A stretch of DNA of 64,000 nt from Aequorivita sp. (GCA_030690315.1 JAUYGY010000036.1:124001-188000); one strand, 5' to 3'. Shown: positions 26,755 to 36,155, numbered from the stretch's first letter. Program-made: numbers and translations. Notes: generated from the letters alone by a model not told the origin.

Positions 26755-29256
26755 TTAGAAATAAACCCGAACCCCTGCATTTGGCGTAATACCTAAGGAA
26801 CGCTGTTGGGTTTCAATTACCTCTTCATTATCAAAATGATAGTAATTGCTGATTTCGTTTTCTCGGTCTAAAATATTCCAAATAGACACCCCTACATCTG
26901 CTTTTATCTTTTCTGTGATATTAAAATTGTAAAGTGCTGAAACATCCATTCGCATATAATTTTGCAGCTGTGAGCTATTGGGAGCGGCATAATTAATTTC
27001 ATTATTCATTATTTCATTGCCATTTACTGGAGAAGTACTTGGTTTGCCCGAATGCCAATTGAAACCCGCAGCTATTTTTAAATTTTTTAAGGAATAGGCT
27101 GTGCCTAAAGTAATGGCGTGCTTTATATCAAGATTGCTGGGAAAGGCATTGGGTTGCAAATCTGTAAATGTGTATTGATTGTCCATAAATGAATAGCTAA
27201 GCCAAAAGTTAAAATCTTTCACCTTTTTTCTTAATAGAACGTCCAAGCCTTTAACATCATAACTCCCAGTGAATTTTACAAATTCATATTGATTTTGGAA
27301 TCCTTGGCTCTGGGTAGTAATGCCATCAACATATTTGTAATAGCCTTCCGTACTTAGCAACCAACCGTTTTCGGCAAAGTTTATTCCCGCGGAAATTTGC
27401 TTGCTTCTAATAATTGGAATCTCTTTACTGTTTGACAATTGCCATCTGCGTTTTTCAATTCCCAAAAAATCATTCTGAAAATTGATAATCTGTGAAGTGT
27501 ATTGGTTTTTGAATTCCCCCAATAGTTCAAAAGTGAAATCTTCAAGAAAGCGCTGCGTAAAACTCAATCGAGGTTCCCAAAGGGTTTTTTTAAATTTATC
27601 AATATAATTAAACCGAACCCCGCCTTTTATATTAGTATTATTGTGCTTTGATCTAAAATCTATTTCTGAAAAAACACTGTGGTTTCGCACCACTTCCGAA
27701 ACCAAAGAACGAAAAAGTGGATCGTCAACATCATCCAGATTGGTTATTTCTGTCTCAACAAATTGATACCCGCCCAGCAAATTGAATTTTTCATTAAACC
27801 TATAATTCATTTTCAATTTTAAACTTGTTTCCGAAACCACATTTTCCTGTTTAAAGCGCTGGTTTTCCAATACATTTACGTTTACCGCTTTCAATTTATA
27901 ATCGGTTTCATAGCCTTCAAAAGTGGTCTGCAAATTATCGTTCCATTGCTTGTTATAATAAATTGCCCCAGCAATACTGTTTTGCGAAAGACTGCTTTCC
28001 CTCGATTTTTGTTCATTATTTATGAAGGCATTTTCATTAAACTCCAAATTATTGGACACATTTATGAAATTAACGCGAAGTACATCTTTGTCACTTATTT
28101 GATAAATCCAACGCAAGGAGGTGTCATAAAAATCAAACGACTTATCGGAATTTATAATGCTTCCAACGTTATTTTGAACTTCGGTATTCTGGGAAATTCT
28201 TTCGAAAAATTCATTATAGGTGGGGGTTTTAAAAAAATCGCTCAAGCCCTTTCGCCCAGCAATTTGAACGGAAGATTTTTTACCTATGGGAATGTCGGCA
28301 AAAGCATTGGCATCTATTAAATTCACACCCACATTTGCATTAAAATCTGTAGTTAGTTCTTCACTGGTTTGCATTGAAATAGTTCCCGAAACACCATCGG
28401 TATATGAAACTCCCGTTCCATTTTTTAAGACTGAAACCTTCTGTGTAATTTGTGGATTATACATAGAAATAAGCCCAAAAAAATGTCCGGATTGGTACAT
28501 TTTTATTCCATCCCACATTATTAAATTTTGGTCGTGTGTCCCGCCACGGATATTGATATTAGACACCGTTTCGTTAATGCTTTGAATTCCCGGAAAAGCC
28601 TGTACAGCTTGAAGCACATCATTATCTAAAACCCCGGGCAAAATCCCGAAGTCTGAAAAATCTATAACAAATGAACCATCGCTTAATTTATTTATGCCCG
28701 TAGTAATATAATTGGAAACCATTACCTCAGGTAGTGTCAGAAAATTTGGAAGGAGAAATATTTCCCCGCATGTATTCCTGTCAAAATCTTTCAATGGTCC
28801 GTCAAGGCTCTTGTATCCTAAAAAGCGAATGCTTATTGTTTTGTCTTCATTTTCAATTTTTAGTTGAAAGAAACCATTTTCGTCACTTACCGCATAATTA
28901 TTTTTATTTTGAATTGTCGCGGATGCTAAGGGCTTCGAAGTTTCTTTATCAATTATATATCCGCAAAGGAATCCAGCTTCTTTTTGTTTAACCAAAACAA
29001 GAGTATCGCTCATTTTTGCGAAAGATAGTTTGCTGTTTTTTTCTAAATATTGCAAGGATTCTTCCAACGAAAAATCTATGGGCGGTGGTTTCAAAAAAAT
29101 TTCTGCAATAAGATCTTCTGCATAATTGAATTGAAGATTATGCTTTTTCTGAAGGGTTGCAATTATTGAAGCAAGAGATTCCTTCTCTTGTGCCAGACTG
29201 CTTAAAGAGAATAGTAAGCTAAAAAAGAGAACGAATTTCCTACTTGTTTTTCCCAC
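26755..29256 (-). CDS. FecA-type TonB-dependent outer-membrane receptor with STN domain
   Basis: 833 aa. The signal peptide is KFVLFFSLLFSLSSLAQ. A secretin/TonB N-terminal (STN) signalling domain follows (about 25-80: SIIATLQKKHNLQFNYAEDL), then a carboxypeptidase-regulatory-like domain (about 95-170: GYIIDKETSKPLASATIQNK). Next come the plug (about 185-300, with NINIRGGTHDQNLIMWDGIK) and a 22-strand barrel ending in ITPNAGVRVYF. The STN domain is typical of receptors that signal through a FecR anti-sigma factor, encoded just upstream. The start is GTG, 17 bases inside the fecR end. No SusD partner is present, arguing for a metal or small-ligand substrate rather than a glycan. Confidence 0.92.
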   Translation of the reverse strand: MGKTSRKFVLFFSLLFSLSSLAQEKESLASIIATLQKKHNLQFNYAEDLIAEIFLKPPPIDFSLEESLQYLEKNSKLSFAKMSDTLVLVKQKEAGFLCGYIIDKETSKPLASATIQNKNNYAVSDENGFFQLKIENEDKTISIRFLGYKSLDGPLKDFDRNTCGEIFLLPNFLTLPEVMVSNYITTGINKLSDGSFVIDFSDFGILPGVLDNDVLQAVQAFPGIQSINETVSNINIRGGTHDQNLIMWDGIKMYQSGHFFGLISMYNPQITQKVSVLKNGTGVSYTDGVSGTISMQTSEELTTDFNANVGVNLIDANAFADIPIGKKSSVQIAGRKGLSDFFKTPTYNEFFERISQNTEVQNNVGSIINSDKSFDFYDTSLRWIYQISDKDVLRVNFINVSNNLEFNENAFINNEQKSRESSLSQNSIAGAIYYNKQWNDNLQTTFEGYETDYKLKAVNVNVLENQRFKQENVVSETSLKLKMNYRFNEKFNLLGGYQFVETEITNLDDVDDPLFRSLVSEVVRNHSVFSEIDFRSKHNNTNIKGGVRFNYIDKFKKTLWEPRLSFTQRFLEDFTFELLGEFKNQYTSQIINFQNDFLGIEKRRWQLSNSKEIPIIRSKQISAGINFAENGWLLSTEGYYKYVDGITTQSQGFQNQYEFVKFTGSYDVKGLDVLLRKKVKDFNFWLSYSFMDNQYTFTDLQPNAFPSNLDIKHAITLGTAYSLKNLKIAAGFNWHSGKPSTSPVNGNEIMNNEINYAAPNSSQLQNYMRMDVSALYNFNITEKIKADVGVSIWNILDRENEISNYYHFDNEEVIETQQRSLGITPNAGVRVYF

Positions 29257-30148
29257 GAATTATAACTTGATTTGATGCACTCAATTCATACGTCATATTC
29301 ATAGGTTGTGTAATGGAAATAAGGGCATTTTCTAAATCATGGTGAACGAAACCTCCGGTAAACAACCTATCAACATTCACATTTTTGTTTGTGATTTTAA
29401 TATTGTATTGACGTTCCAATTCTGCCAAAACTTCTTTAAATGGCACAGATTCAAAATCACTCATATTTCCTGCCCATTTTGGTGTTGCTGCATTTGTAAT
29501 TCCTTCAGAAAAATTTTGGTTCAAAATGCGGAAGGTTTGTCCGGGATGTAACATCCTTTCAATGGTGTCTGAAACAACATTTACTTTTCCCTCAAAACAT
29601 TTCACCTCAAAAAAATTGGTGCGTTGCTTTACATTGAACTGCGTTCCCACTACCGTAACCACACCGCTTTCCGTAACCACGTCAAACTTTTTTCCTTTGG
29701 CTACTTTAAAATAAGCCTCTCCATCCAGACGGAGCGATCTTTTTTCATTCCATTTGTCGGGCTTGTATTCAATGCTTGAAAGTGCATTCAAAAAAACTTG
29801 TGATGAATCCGGTAATATTGCGGTAATTTTCTCGCCGGCGGCTGTTTTCACTTGTGTTATGCTATTGTGGAAAAGAAAATATAATCCAAATACGATCACT
29901 AAAACACTTGCAATTTTCAAAAACGGGTTTACCCACTGTAATTTTCTTACTGGTTTTTTTTTGGAGTTGTAATTTCTTTTGAAATTTTCAAAATCCTCTA
30001 TTTCCGAAAAATTTGAAGCTTTAAAATATTCCGCATTATCAACAATAGCCTGATTTATTTCGAAATCATCAAGCTTGCCGAACGCCTCTTTTTCAGAGTC
30101 ATTCAATTCATTATTCAACCATTTTTTGATTAAAATTTCTTTCTCCAT
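29240..30148 (-). CDS. fecR: FecR-family anti-sigma factor
   Basis: 302 aa inner-membrane regulator. The cytoplasmic N-terminal domain (about 1-75, KKWLNNELNDSEKEAFGKLD) precedes a transmembrane helix at about 78-95. The periplasmic FecR domain contains ITAILPDSSQVFLNALSSIE, LDGEAYFKV and VGTQFNVKQR, the hallmark strands. The C-terminal part (LERQYNIKITNKNVNVDRLF) is an STN-like fold that can contact the receptor. It lies between the ECF sigma gene and the receptor gene, overlapping the latter. Confidence 0.94.
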   Translation of the reverse strand: MEKEILIKKWLNNELNDSEKEAFGKLDDFEINQAIVDNAEYFKASNFSEIEDFENFKRNYNSKKKPVRKLQWVNPFLKIASVLVIVFGLYFLFHNSITQVKTAAGEKITAILPDSSQVFLNALSSIEYKPDKWNEKRSLRLDGEAYFKVAKGKKFDVVTESGVVTVVGTQFNVKQRTNFFEVKCFEGKVNVVSDTIERMLHPGQTFRILNQNFSEGITNAATPKWAGNMSDFESVPFKEVLAELERQYNIKITNKNVNVDRLFTGGFVHHDLENALISITQPMNMTYELSASNQVIIRGKNK

Positions 30149-30195
30149 AAATCAATTACTTTAGAATATAACAACCTCAACCGTGTTTCTCCTGA

Positions 30196-30720
30196 TTATT
30201 TTATTTTAAAACCTTCAAGCTCATTTTTCAAAAAACTAAAGGCAGTATATATTCTATATTCCACAACTTTTTGGGTTACTCCTAAAATAGCTGCTATTTC
30301 GCTGTGTTTTTTTCCTTCGGCTTTGTTCATTAAAAAAGCAACACGCTGTTCCTCGCTCAGTTTTTCCAAAGCTTTTTGGTAGCGTTCCAGAAATTGTTCC
30401 TTTTCCAAAATAAACTCAGGATTTTCATTGGTAAAGTTTTCGGGCTTAATTTTTTGGTGCCTTAAAACTACTTTTTGGTGTTTAATATCATTGAGCATCA
30501 TATTGTTCGCAATGGTAAACAGATATGATTTCGCTTTGTCCAACGGTACTTTTCCACAATTGTCCCAAAGCTTCATAAATGCGTCCTGCGCTTTATCATT
30601 TGGGTTGAATTGCTCGCCGAATTTATAGTAAAGAAAATCATGGAGATCCTTTGCGTATTTTTTGTAAATACGTTCAAAGGTTAATTCCTCACAAATGTTG
30701 CTATTAAGGTTTTTTGACAA
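30196..30720 (-). CDS. ECF-type RNA polymerase sigma factor (sigma-70 family)
   Basis: 174 aa. Region 2 is at about 18-85 (FERIYKKYAKDLHDFLYYKF, DKAQDAFMKLWDN), and the region 4 helix-turn-helix is near the C terminus (LSEEQRVAFLMNKAEGKKHS then EIAAILGVTQKVVEYRIYTA). This matches the Bacteroidetes FecI-like class working with FecR. The start is TTG; no ATG lies between the preceding in-frame stop and region 2. Probably released by the FecR/receptor pair to transcribe its own operon and possibly the divergent redox cluster. Confidence 0.92.
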   Translation of the reverse strand: MSKNLNSNICEELTFERIYKKYAKDLHDFLYYKFGEQFNPNDKAQDAFMKLWDNCGKVPLDKAKSYLFTIANNMMLNDIKHQKVVLRHQKIKPENFTNENPEFILEKEQFLERYQKALEKLSEEQRVAFLMNKAEGKKHSEIAAILGVTQKVVEYRIYTAFSFLKNELEGFKIK

Positions 30721-30829
30721 AATCAGGTTTTTACTGTGCTAAGTTATAGAAATATTCTTTCAGTTTTTTTCGGGATTTTTTTGAAGTGAGTTGTTCTATT
30801 TAAAAGAATACGTTTTTATTCAGTTTTTT

Positions 30830-31906
30830 ATGAAAATAACAACTCTAAAAATAACACTACTTACACTTTCATTTTTAATGCTCCTCTCTTCCTGCCGCAA
30901 AGAGGAAACACAACTTATTGAACCTCCCGAAGGCGAAACTTTGGTGATAAATTCTCCCATTGTGAATTTAATGAAACAAGCAATCAGCAATGACGGGTCT
31001 GTGGATAATATAATTGATAATGCCAATTGCTTTAAAGTTAAATTACCCGCTACCGTTTTTGCAAATACTATTGAAATTGAAGTAAACAGTGAAATGGATT
31101 ATGAAACTATTGAAGATGTATTTGATGAACTTGACGATGATGAAGATTTAATAGAAATACAGTTTCCAATCACAATCATCTTTGAAGATTATTCCCAAGT
31201 CAGCATCAACAATTACGCTGAGCTTTCCAGTTTTTCAAATAATTGCAATGGAGAAAACATCGCCGATGACGACATTGAATGTGTTGATTTTCAATATCCG
31301 GTTACTACAGCAATTTTCAATTCCAACAACGAAATGATTGACACTGCAACCTTCAATAATGACGAAGATTTCTACCGTTTTATTGATGAGATTGAGCAGT
31401 ATGATATAGTTACCATAGATTTTCCAATAGCAGTTTCCCTTACAGATGGAACTATCACGAACGTTGAAAACCTCAACGAATTGCAAACAGTAATAAATAC
31501 CTATCGAGATAGCTGTGATGAAGATGATGATTATAATTTTGATGACGATGATTGTAATGAATGTACCACCAATCAATTAATGACTTATTTAACCAGCTGT
31601 CAAAACTGGATTGTAGATCGTTTAAGGCGTGATGATAGCAGCAATACGGAAGATTATTATGATGACTATGTGTTTAATTTTTATGCAGACGGAACGGTGA
31701 TTTCAACTTTTTCAATATGGACGTATGAAGGAACTTGGACCGCCAGCGGCACAGCAAATAATATTATTGTGGTAATTGATATCCCAACACTTCCCGACTG
31801 CAACAATGAATGGACTTTACACGAAATAGAAGAAAATCCGGGTGAAACCAAAATAGATTTTAGGTTGGGCGAAGACCAAATTCGTTATGTGAATGATTGT
31901 ACTTAA
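30830..31906 (+). CDS. Acidic two-repeat lipoprotein
   Basis: 358 aa from the ATG at 30830; the type II signal peptide ITLLTLSFLMLLSSC gives lipidated Cys22. Very Asp/Glu-rich, with clusters such as DELDDDEDLIEI and DEDDDYNFDDDDCNEC. Two related segments of about 75 residues can be aligned (about 58-130 and 142-222): each begins with a Cys, runs through a beta-rich stretch with a YPV/LPA-type turn and an acidic centre, and ends with a Cys about 70-75 residues on. A C-terminal lipocalin-like part (FNFYADGTVISTFSIWTYEG) follows. Divergent from the ECF sigma gene. The acidic composition suggests cation binding; the function is not recognised. Confidence 0.7.
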   Translation: MKITTLKITLLTLSFLMLLSSCRKEETQLIEPPEGETLVINSPIVNLMKQAISNDGSVDNIIDNANCFKVKLPATVFANTIEIEVNSEMDYETIEDVFDELDDDEDLIEIQFPITIIFEDYSQVSINNYAELSSFSNNCNGENIADDDIECVDFQYPVTTAIFNSNNEMIDTATFNNDEDFYRFIDEIEQYDIVTIDFPIAVSLTDGTITNVENLNELQTVINTYRDSCDEDDDYNFDDDDCNECTTNQLMTYLTSCQNWIVDRLRRDDSSNTEDYYDDYVFNFYADGTVISTFSIWTYEGTWTASGTANNIIVVIDIPTLPDCNNEWTLHEIEENPGETKIDFRLGEDQIRYVNDCT

Positions 31907-31918
31907 AAGCAATTGCGA

Positions 31919-32299
31919 ATGCGTAAATATTGGATTATAATAGTAATAATTGTTCTGGCAGCTTTTATAGGCTATAGCTATCTATATAAAGACCATCGGA
32001 ATATTGAAGGTGAAAATGCCCAATATTCATTGACGGCTGAGCAAATTCATTCAGAATTTAATATTGATCCTATTGTTTCACAAAATAAATACCTAAACAA
32101 AACCATAGAAATTTCCGGGAATGTTTCAGAAATCAACGAAAATGAAATCACTATAAACGAGATGGTATTTTGCCAATTTTCAGAAAAAACTATTCAACAA
32201 GAAATAAAACTTAATTCAAAAATCACCATAAAAGGGCGATTCATAGGATATGACGACTTACTGGAACAAATAAAACTTGACCAGTGTATTATTAATTAA
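31919..32299 (+). CDS. Membrane-anchored OB-fold (tRNA_anti-like) protein
   Basis: 126 aa from the ATG at 31919 (MRKYWIIIVIIVLAAFIGYS); a TTG two codons earlier is less likely. One N-terminal transmembrane helix (about 4-23). The soluble domain has ISGNVSEINENEITINEMVF and KITIKGRFIGYDDLLEQIKL, the strand pattern of the tRNA_anti-like OB fold found in many Bacteroidota envelope proteins. Starts 12 bases after the acidic lipoprotein and 15 bases before the cupredoxin gene. Role unknown. Confidence 0.7.
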   Translation: MRKYWIIIVIIVLAAFIGYSYLYKDHRNIEGENAQYSLTAEQIHSEFNIDPIVSQNKYLNKTIEISGNVSEINENEITINEMVFCQFSEKTIQQEIKLNSKITIKGRFIGYDDLLEQIKLDQCIIN

Positions 32300-32314
32300 C
32301 TTAAATAAACCAAT

Positions 32315-32905
32315 ATGAAAACAAAACTATTATTACTGACCTTTTTAGGCTTCTTTGCCGCAAATGCACAAACAACCCATAATCTAGATTGGTTTATGGG
32401 TGTTGGAAATAATGTAAACTTAACTATTGACGAAGGCGATACCGTTATTTGGACATGGCAGGATGCTGTTCCCCATACTGTTGAAAATGAAGTTGGGAAC
32501 TCTGTGGAAACCTTTAACAGCGGTGTTATTACCGGAATGGGAGAAACCTATTCCTATACTTTTACTGTGGTGGGCAACAATGATTATTTTTGCGGTGTTC
32601 ACGGTGCGGGTAGTATGTCAGGCACCATAACTGTTTTGGAAGTATTGGGTGTAGAAGATAACAAATTGAACAAAATAAGTGTTTACCCAAATCCTGCATC
32701 CTCAACACTGAATTTGGTCTTGCCAAAAAATATGCAAGCTGGCCAAATTACAGTGTTTGATATATTGGGAAAACAAATTCATTCAGAAGAATTTGAATCA
32801 AAAGATAATGTGTCGATTAATATTTTGAATTGGAACGCAGGAAGTTATTTCTTGAAAGTTGTTTCAGGGGAAAACTCCCAAACGGAAAGATTCATTAAAA
32901 ACTGA
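32315..32905 (+). CDS. Secreted cupredoxin (plastocyanin-like) with T9SS sorting domain
   Basis: 196 aa. Signal peptide MKTKLLLLTFLGFFAANAQ. The cupredoxin fold (about 22-108) carries a complete type 1 copper ligand set: His54 (AVPHTVENE), Cys93, His96 and Met101 in YFCGVHGAGSM. The C-terminal domain from about 118 (ISVYPNPASSTLNLVL to ENSQTERFIKN) is a type A T9SS sorting signal, so the protein should be exported through T9SS and attached to or released from the cell surface. A T9SS-borne blue-copper electron carrier next to a cytochrome c gene points to electron transfer or copper handling outside the outer membrane. Confidence 0.88.
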   Translation: MKTKLLLLTFLGFFAANAQTTHNLDWFMGVGNNVNLTIDEGDTVIWTWQDAVPHTVENEVGNSVETFNSGVITGMGETYSYTFTVVGNNDYFCGVHGAGSMSGTITVLEVLGVEDNKLNKISVYPNPASSTLNLVLPKNMQAGQITVFDILGKQIHSEEFESKDNVSINILNWNAGSYFLKVVSGENSQTERFIKN

Positions 32906-32910
32906 TCCTT

Positions 32911-33759
32911 TTGAAAACCTTTTTGCTGCTAATTTTGTGGATGCCGGTTTTGGCCGTTGCCCAAGAGAATCTTCTTGCCGAAATCAACCACGATTCGGTA
33001 ACGGATGACTATGCAATTGCTGCTTTCAAAGGCCTCAAAATTGTAAATTTTGAATCCACAAAATTGGTAGCTAAAAAGGAACTTACATTAATAGTTTCCC
33101 ACAGATTTGGAAGTATTGAAAATGGGTTCGATAGCTTTTTTGGTCTCGATGACGCTGTTACCAGATTGAATTTCATCTACGGAATTTCTGATGGATTGAA
33201 TATTGGTGTTTCCCGTAGCTCGTATCAAAAAATTTATGAAGGCTCCTTAAAATACAGATTGATAAATCAACAGGAAAATAGATTTCCATTTACCATTGTT
33301 GGGTATAATTCATTGATGATTAACACGGCATTGGATAAAGACAATCTTCCAAAGTTGAAGTTTAAGCATCGTTTGGCATACGCAACCCAAGTTTTAATTT
33401 CCAGGAAAGTGAATACCAATTTTTCTGTAGAATTGGCACCCACGTTTTTCCACGATAATTATGTTGTGGTAAACGAACAGGACAACACGCAATTTGCAAT
33501 AGGCGTGGGAGGGCGCTACAAATTGGGAAAACGCTGGTCACTTAATATGGATTATGGCATTCATTTAAACCGAGCCAGTAATTCCCCTTTTAAAAACCCA
33601 TTATCCATAGGGGTCGATCTTGAAACTGGAGGGCATGTTTTTCAAATGCACTTTACAAACGCCCAGCCAATGAACACGAACGGATTTTTGGGTCAAGCCT
33701 CTGGCAATTGGGAGGATGGGGATATTTATTTCGGATTCAATTTGAGCCGGGTATTTTAA
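32911..33759 (+). CDS. DUF5777-family outer-membrane beta-barrel protein
   Basis: 282 aa. The signal peptide is LLLILWMPVLAVAQE. Strand-rich barrel sequence follows, such as LTLIVSHRFGSIENGFDSFF, LNIGVSRSSYQKIYEGSLKY and a C-terminal GDIYFGFNLSRVF ending in an aromatic residue. I recognise the family as the DUF5777 barrels seen beside cytochrome c and YceI genes in Bacteroidota. The start codon is TTG at 32911; no ATG is placed to preserve the signal peptide. It may form the outer-membrane conduit of the redox cluster (inference). Confidence 0.8.
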   Translation: MKTFLLLILWMPVLAVAQENLLAEINHDSVTDDYAIAAFKGLKIVNFESTKLVAKKELTLIVSHRFGSIENGFDSFFGLDDAVTRLNFIYGISDGLNIGVSRSSYQKIYEGSLKYRLINQQENRFPFTIVGYNSLMINTALDKDNLPKLKFKHRLAYATQVLISRKVNTNFSVELAPTFFHDNYVVVNEQDNTQFAIGVGGRYKLGKRWSLNMDYGIHLNRASNSPFKNPLSIGVDLETGGHVFQMHFTNAQPMNTNGFLGQASGNWEDGDIYFGFNLSRVF

Positions 33760-33769
33760 TACTGTCATT

Positions 33770-34138
33770 ATGAAAAAGAAATTATTCCAAATAACACTAT
33801 TTAACTCGATACTACTTCTTTTTGGTTGTACAGCTGTAAGTGAGGAAGATTTGGTGGATGCAACCCCAATCCCAGAAACAATTACTTTCAATGAAAATGT
33901 AAAACCAATTATAGACAATAACTGTATTATTTGCCATTCCAATCCCCCACAAAATGGCGCGCCAATGCCTTTGGTTAGCTATGAAAATGTAAAGGAAGCT
34001 GTTCAAAACAGAAATTTGATTGGCCGTATTTCAAGTGACGATCCTGTTTTTATGATGCCATTTGGCGGACCGAGATTGCCGCAAAATTTAATAGATATTA
34101 TAATTCAATGGAATGAGGATGGACTAATTGAAGAATAG
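33770..34138 (+). CDS. c-type cytochrome lipoprotein
   Basis: 122 aa. The type II signal peptide FNSILLLFGC gives lipidated Cys20. A single haem attachment motif CIICH is at residues 52-56, and a candidate Met ligand is in VFMMPFGG (95-96). It resembles the small one-haem domains of envelope cytochromes in Bacteroidota and Planctomycetes. Expected location is the periplasmic or outer face of a membrane. It sits between the DUF5777 barrel and the YceI gene, 5-10 bases from each. Confidence 0.85.
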   Translation: MKKKLFQITLFNSILLLFGCTAVSEEDLVDATPIPETITFNENVKPIIDNNCIICHSNPPQNGAPMPLVSYENVKEAVQNRNLIGRISSDDPVFMMPFGGPRLPQNLIDIIIQWNEDGLIEE

Positions 34139-34143
34139 AAATT

Positions 34144-34686
34144 ATGAAAAAAATACTCTTTATAATCTTATTTTTTTGTGCCATTTCCTATGGCCAAAAT
34201 AAATTTTTAACCAAAACGGGCACAATAAATTTTGAAGCCTCCGTACCCTCTTTTGAAGAAGTGGCGGCAAAAAACAATTCCGTAACAGTAATTATTAATG
34301 CAGAAAATGGTGAGATTGCTGTGCTTGCCCTCGTTAAGGCTTTCCGATTTAAAAATGCTTTAATGGAAGAACATTTCAATGAAAATTATGCTGAATCTGA
34401 TAAATTTCCGAAAGCCACTTTTAAAGGGAAATTGCTTGATTTCTCCTTTGAAAAACTCAGCGGCACAACTAATTTATTCATTGCCGGCGAACTTGAATTT
34501 CACGGAATAACAAAACAGTTCTCTAAAATCCCTGTGAGTTTGGAATACACGAATGATAAAATTATTTTATCGGGAAACTTTAGCGCGAAAGCTTCCGATT
34601 TTGATATTAAAATCCCGAAAATTGTACAAAGCAAAGTAAAGGATGAAGTGCAAATAACCTTCAATTTTGAACTTCTGAAAAAGTAA
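34144..34686 (+). CDS. YceI-family periplasmic lipocalin-like protein
   Basis: 180 aa. Signal peptide MKKILFIILFFCAISYG. YceI-type strands include GTINFEASVPSFEEVAAKNN, FRFKNALMEEHFNENYAESD, FPKATFKGKLLDF, ELEFHGITKQFSKIPV and ASDFDIKIPKIVQSKV. YceI proteins form a lipocalin barrel that can bind polyisoprenoids or amphiphiles. Last gene of the cluster; the convergent asnS gene ends 8 bases away. Confidence 0.88.
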   Translation: MKKILFIILFFCAISYGQNKFLTKTGTINFEASVPSFEEVAAKNNSVTVIINAENGEIAVLALVKAFRFKNALMEEHFNENYAESDKFPKATFKGKLLDFSFEKLSGTTNLFIAGELEFHGITKQFSKIPVSLEYTNDKIILSGNFSAKASDFDIKIPKIVQSKVKDEVQITFNFELLKK

Positions 34687-34693
34687 ATTTCTT

Positions 34694-36136
34694 TTAGAAT
34701 TCCGCGTTGCCCGGCGTTCTTGGGTAAGGAATTACGTCGCGAATATTGCCCATTCCCGTAGTAAACTGCACCAAACGTTCAAACCCAAGTCCAAAACCAC
34801 TGTGAACAGCAGTTCCGAATTTACGCAGGTCTAAATACCAATACAGTTCTTTTGCGTCAATGTTCATGGCTTTCATTTTCTCAACCAAAACATCGTACCG
34901 TTCTTCCCGCTGCGAACCGCCCACAATTTCTCCAATACCCGGAAAAAGAACATCCATCGCGCGTACGGTTTTCCCGTCGTCATTTAAACGCATGTAAAAC
35001 GACTTTATATTTGCCGGATAATCAAAAAGAATAACTGGACATTTAAAATGTTTTTCAACCAAAAAGCGCTCGTGCTCACTTTGCAGATCTGCACCCCACG
35101 CTTCAATAATATATTTAAACTTTTTCTTTTTGTTCGGGGTTGAATTTTTCAAAATATCAATCGCTTCGGTATAGCTCACTCTCTTGAAATTGTTTTCCAA
35201 AATAAATTGAAGCTTTTCGCGAAGTGTCATTTCGCTGCGCTCGTCCTGAGGCTTGTTCTTTTCTTCTTCCAGCAAACGGGTTTCAAGAAATTCAAGATCA
35301 TCGGCGCAGTTTTCCAAAGCGTATTGTATAACATACTTTATAAAATCTTCCGCCAAATCCATGTTTGCGTCCAGATCATTGAAAGCAACTTCTGGCTCAA
35401 TCATCCAAAATTCAGCCAAATGGCGGCTGGTGTTTGAGTTTTCAGCCCTAAAAGTTGGGCCGAAAGTATAAACCTTTCCAAGTGCCATTGCATACGTTTC
35501 AGCTTCCAACTGCCCGCTAACGGTGAGGTTTGATTCTTTTTCGAAGAAATCTTCTTTATAGTTTACATTGCCGTTTTCATCCAACGGCGGATTTTTAGCA
35601 TCTAAATTTGTAACCCGAAACATTTCGCCAGCCCCTTCAGCATCACTTCCGGTAATGATGGGCGAGTGCATATAATTAAAACCGTTTTTCTGGAAATATT
35701 CGTGAACTGCAAATGCCAGTTTGGAACGCGTGCGCATCACGGCGCCAAAAGTATTGGTGCGAATTCGCAAATGCGCCTGCTCGCGCAAGGTTTCCAAGGA
35801 ATGTCTTTTTGGGGAAAGGATTGTAAGTTTTACATCCTCAGGATTTGCTTCGCCCAAAACAGTCAATTTTGAAACTTGAACTTCAACAGTTTGGCCTTGG
35901 CCTTGGCTTTCAACTAAAATTCCAGAGACTTCAATGGCGGCGCCAATGGTTACTTTCTTCAGAATTTCTTCCTCGAAATTTTCAAAATCCACAACACATT
36001 GCAATGTTTTTATAGTAGATCCGTCATTTAAAGCTATGAATCTGTTGCTTCTAAAAGAGCGCACCCAACCTTTAACAATCACTTCGTGATGGGTTGGTTC
36101 GGTTTTCAACAATTCATCTATAGTTCTATGTTTCAT
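34694..36136 (-). CDS. asnS: Asparaginyl-tRNA synthetase
   Basis: 480 aa class IIb synthetase. N-terminal OB fold ([20 protein letters not shown]), motif 2 region [20 protein letters not shown], and motif 3 [15 protein letters not shown] followed by [13 protein letters not shown], the asparagine-type ending. Length is typical. With asnS present, Asn-tRNA is made directly. Monocistronic on the minus strand; a -7-like box TATATTTG lies at 36163-36156. Confidence 0.97.
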   Translation of the reverse strand: MKHRTIDELLKTEPTHHEVIVKGWVRSFRSNRFIALNDGSTIKTLQCVVDFENFEEEILKKVTIGAAIEVSGILVESQGQGQTVEVQVSKLTVLGEANPEDVKLTILSPKRHSLETLREQAHLRIRTNTFGAVMRTRSKLAFAVHEYFQKNGFNYMHSPIITGSDAEGAGEMFRVTNLDAKNPPLDENGNVNYKEDFFEKESNLTVSGQLEAETYAMALGKVYTFGPTFRAENSNTSRHLAEFWMIEPEVAFNDLDANMDLAEDFIKYVIQYALENCADDLEFLETRLLEEEKNKPQDERSEMTLREKLQFILENNFKRVSYTEAIDILKNSTPNKKKKFKYIIEAWGADLQSEHERFLVEKHFKCPVILFDYPANIKSFYMRLNDDGKTVRAMDVLFPGIGEIVGGSQREERYDVLVEKMKAMNIDAKELYWYLDLRKFGTAVHSGFGLGFERLVQFTTGMGNIRDVIPYPRTPGNAEF

Positions 36137-36155
36137 GGTTGTTTTTTAAGAGGAG

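Noticed and set aside
26755..29256. SusC-type glycan importer
   Set aside because: No SusD gene beside it, and the STN domain with ECF/FecR genes fits a FecA-like signalling receptor better.
34694..36136. AsnS mistaken for a second AspRS of the non-discriminating type
   Set aside because: Its C-terminal motif and lack of the bacterial AspRS insertion fit asparaginyl-tRNA synthetase; a standard aspS is at 1779-3533.
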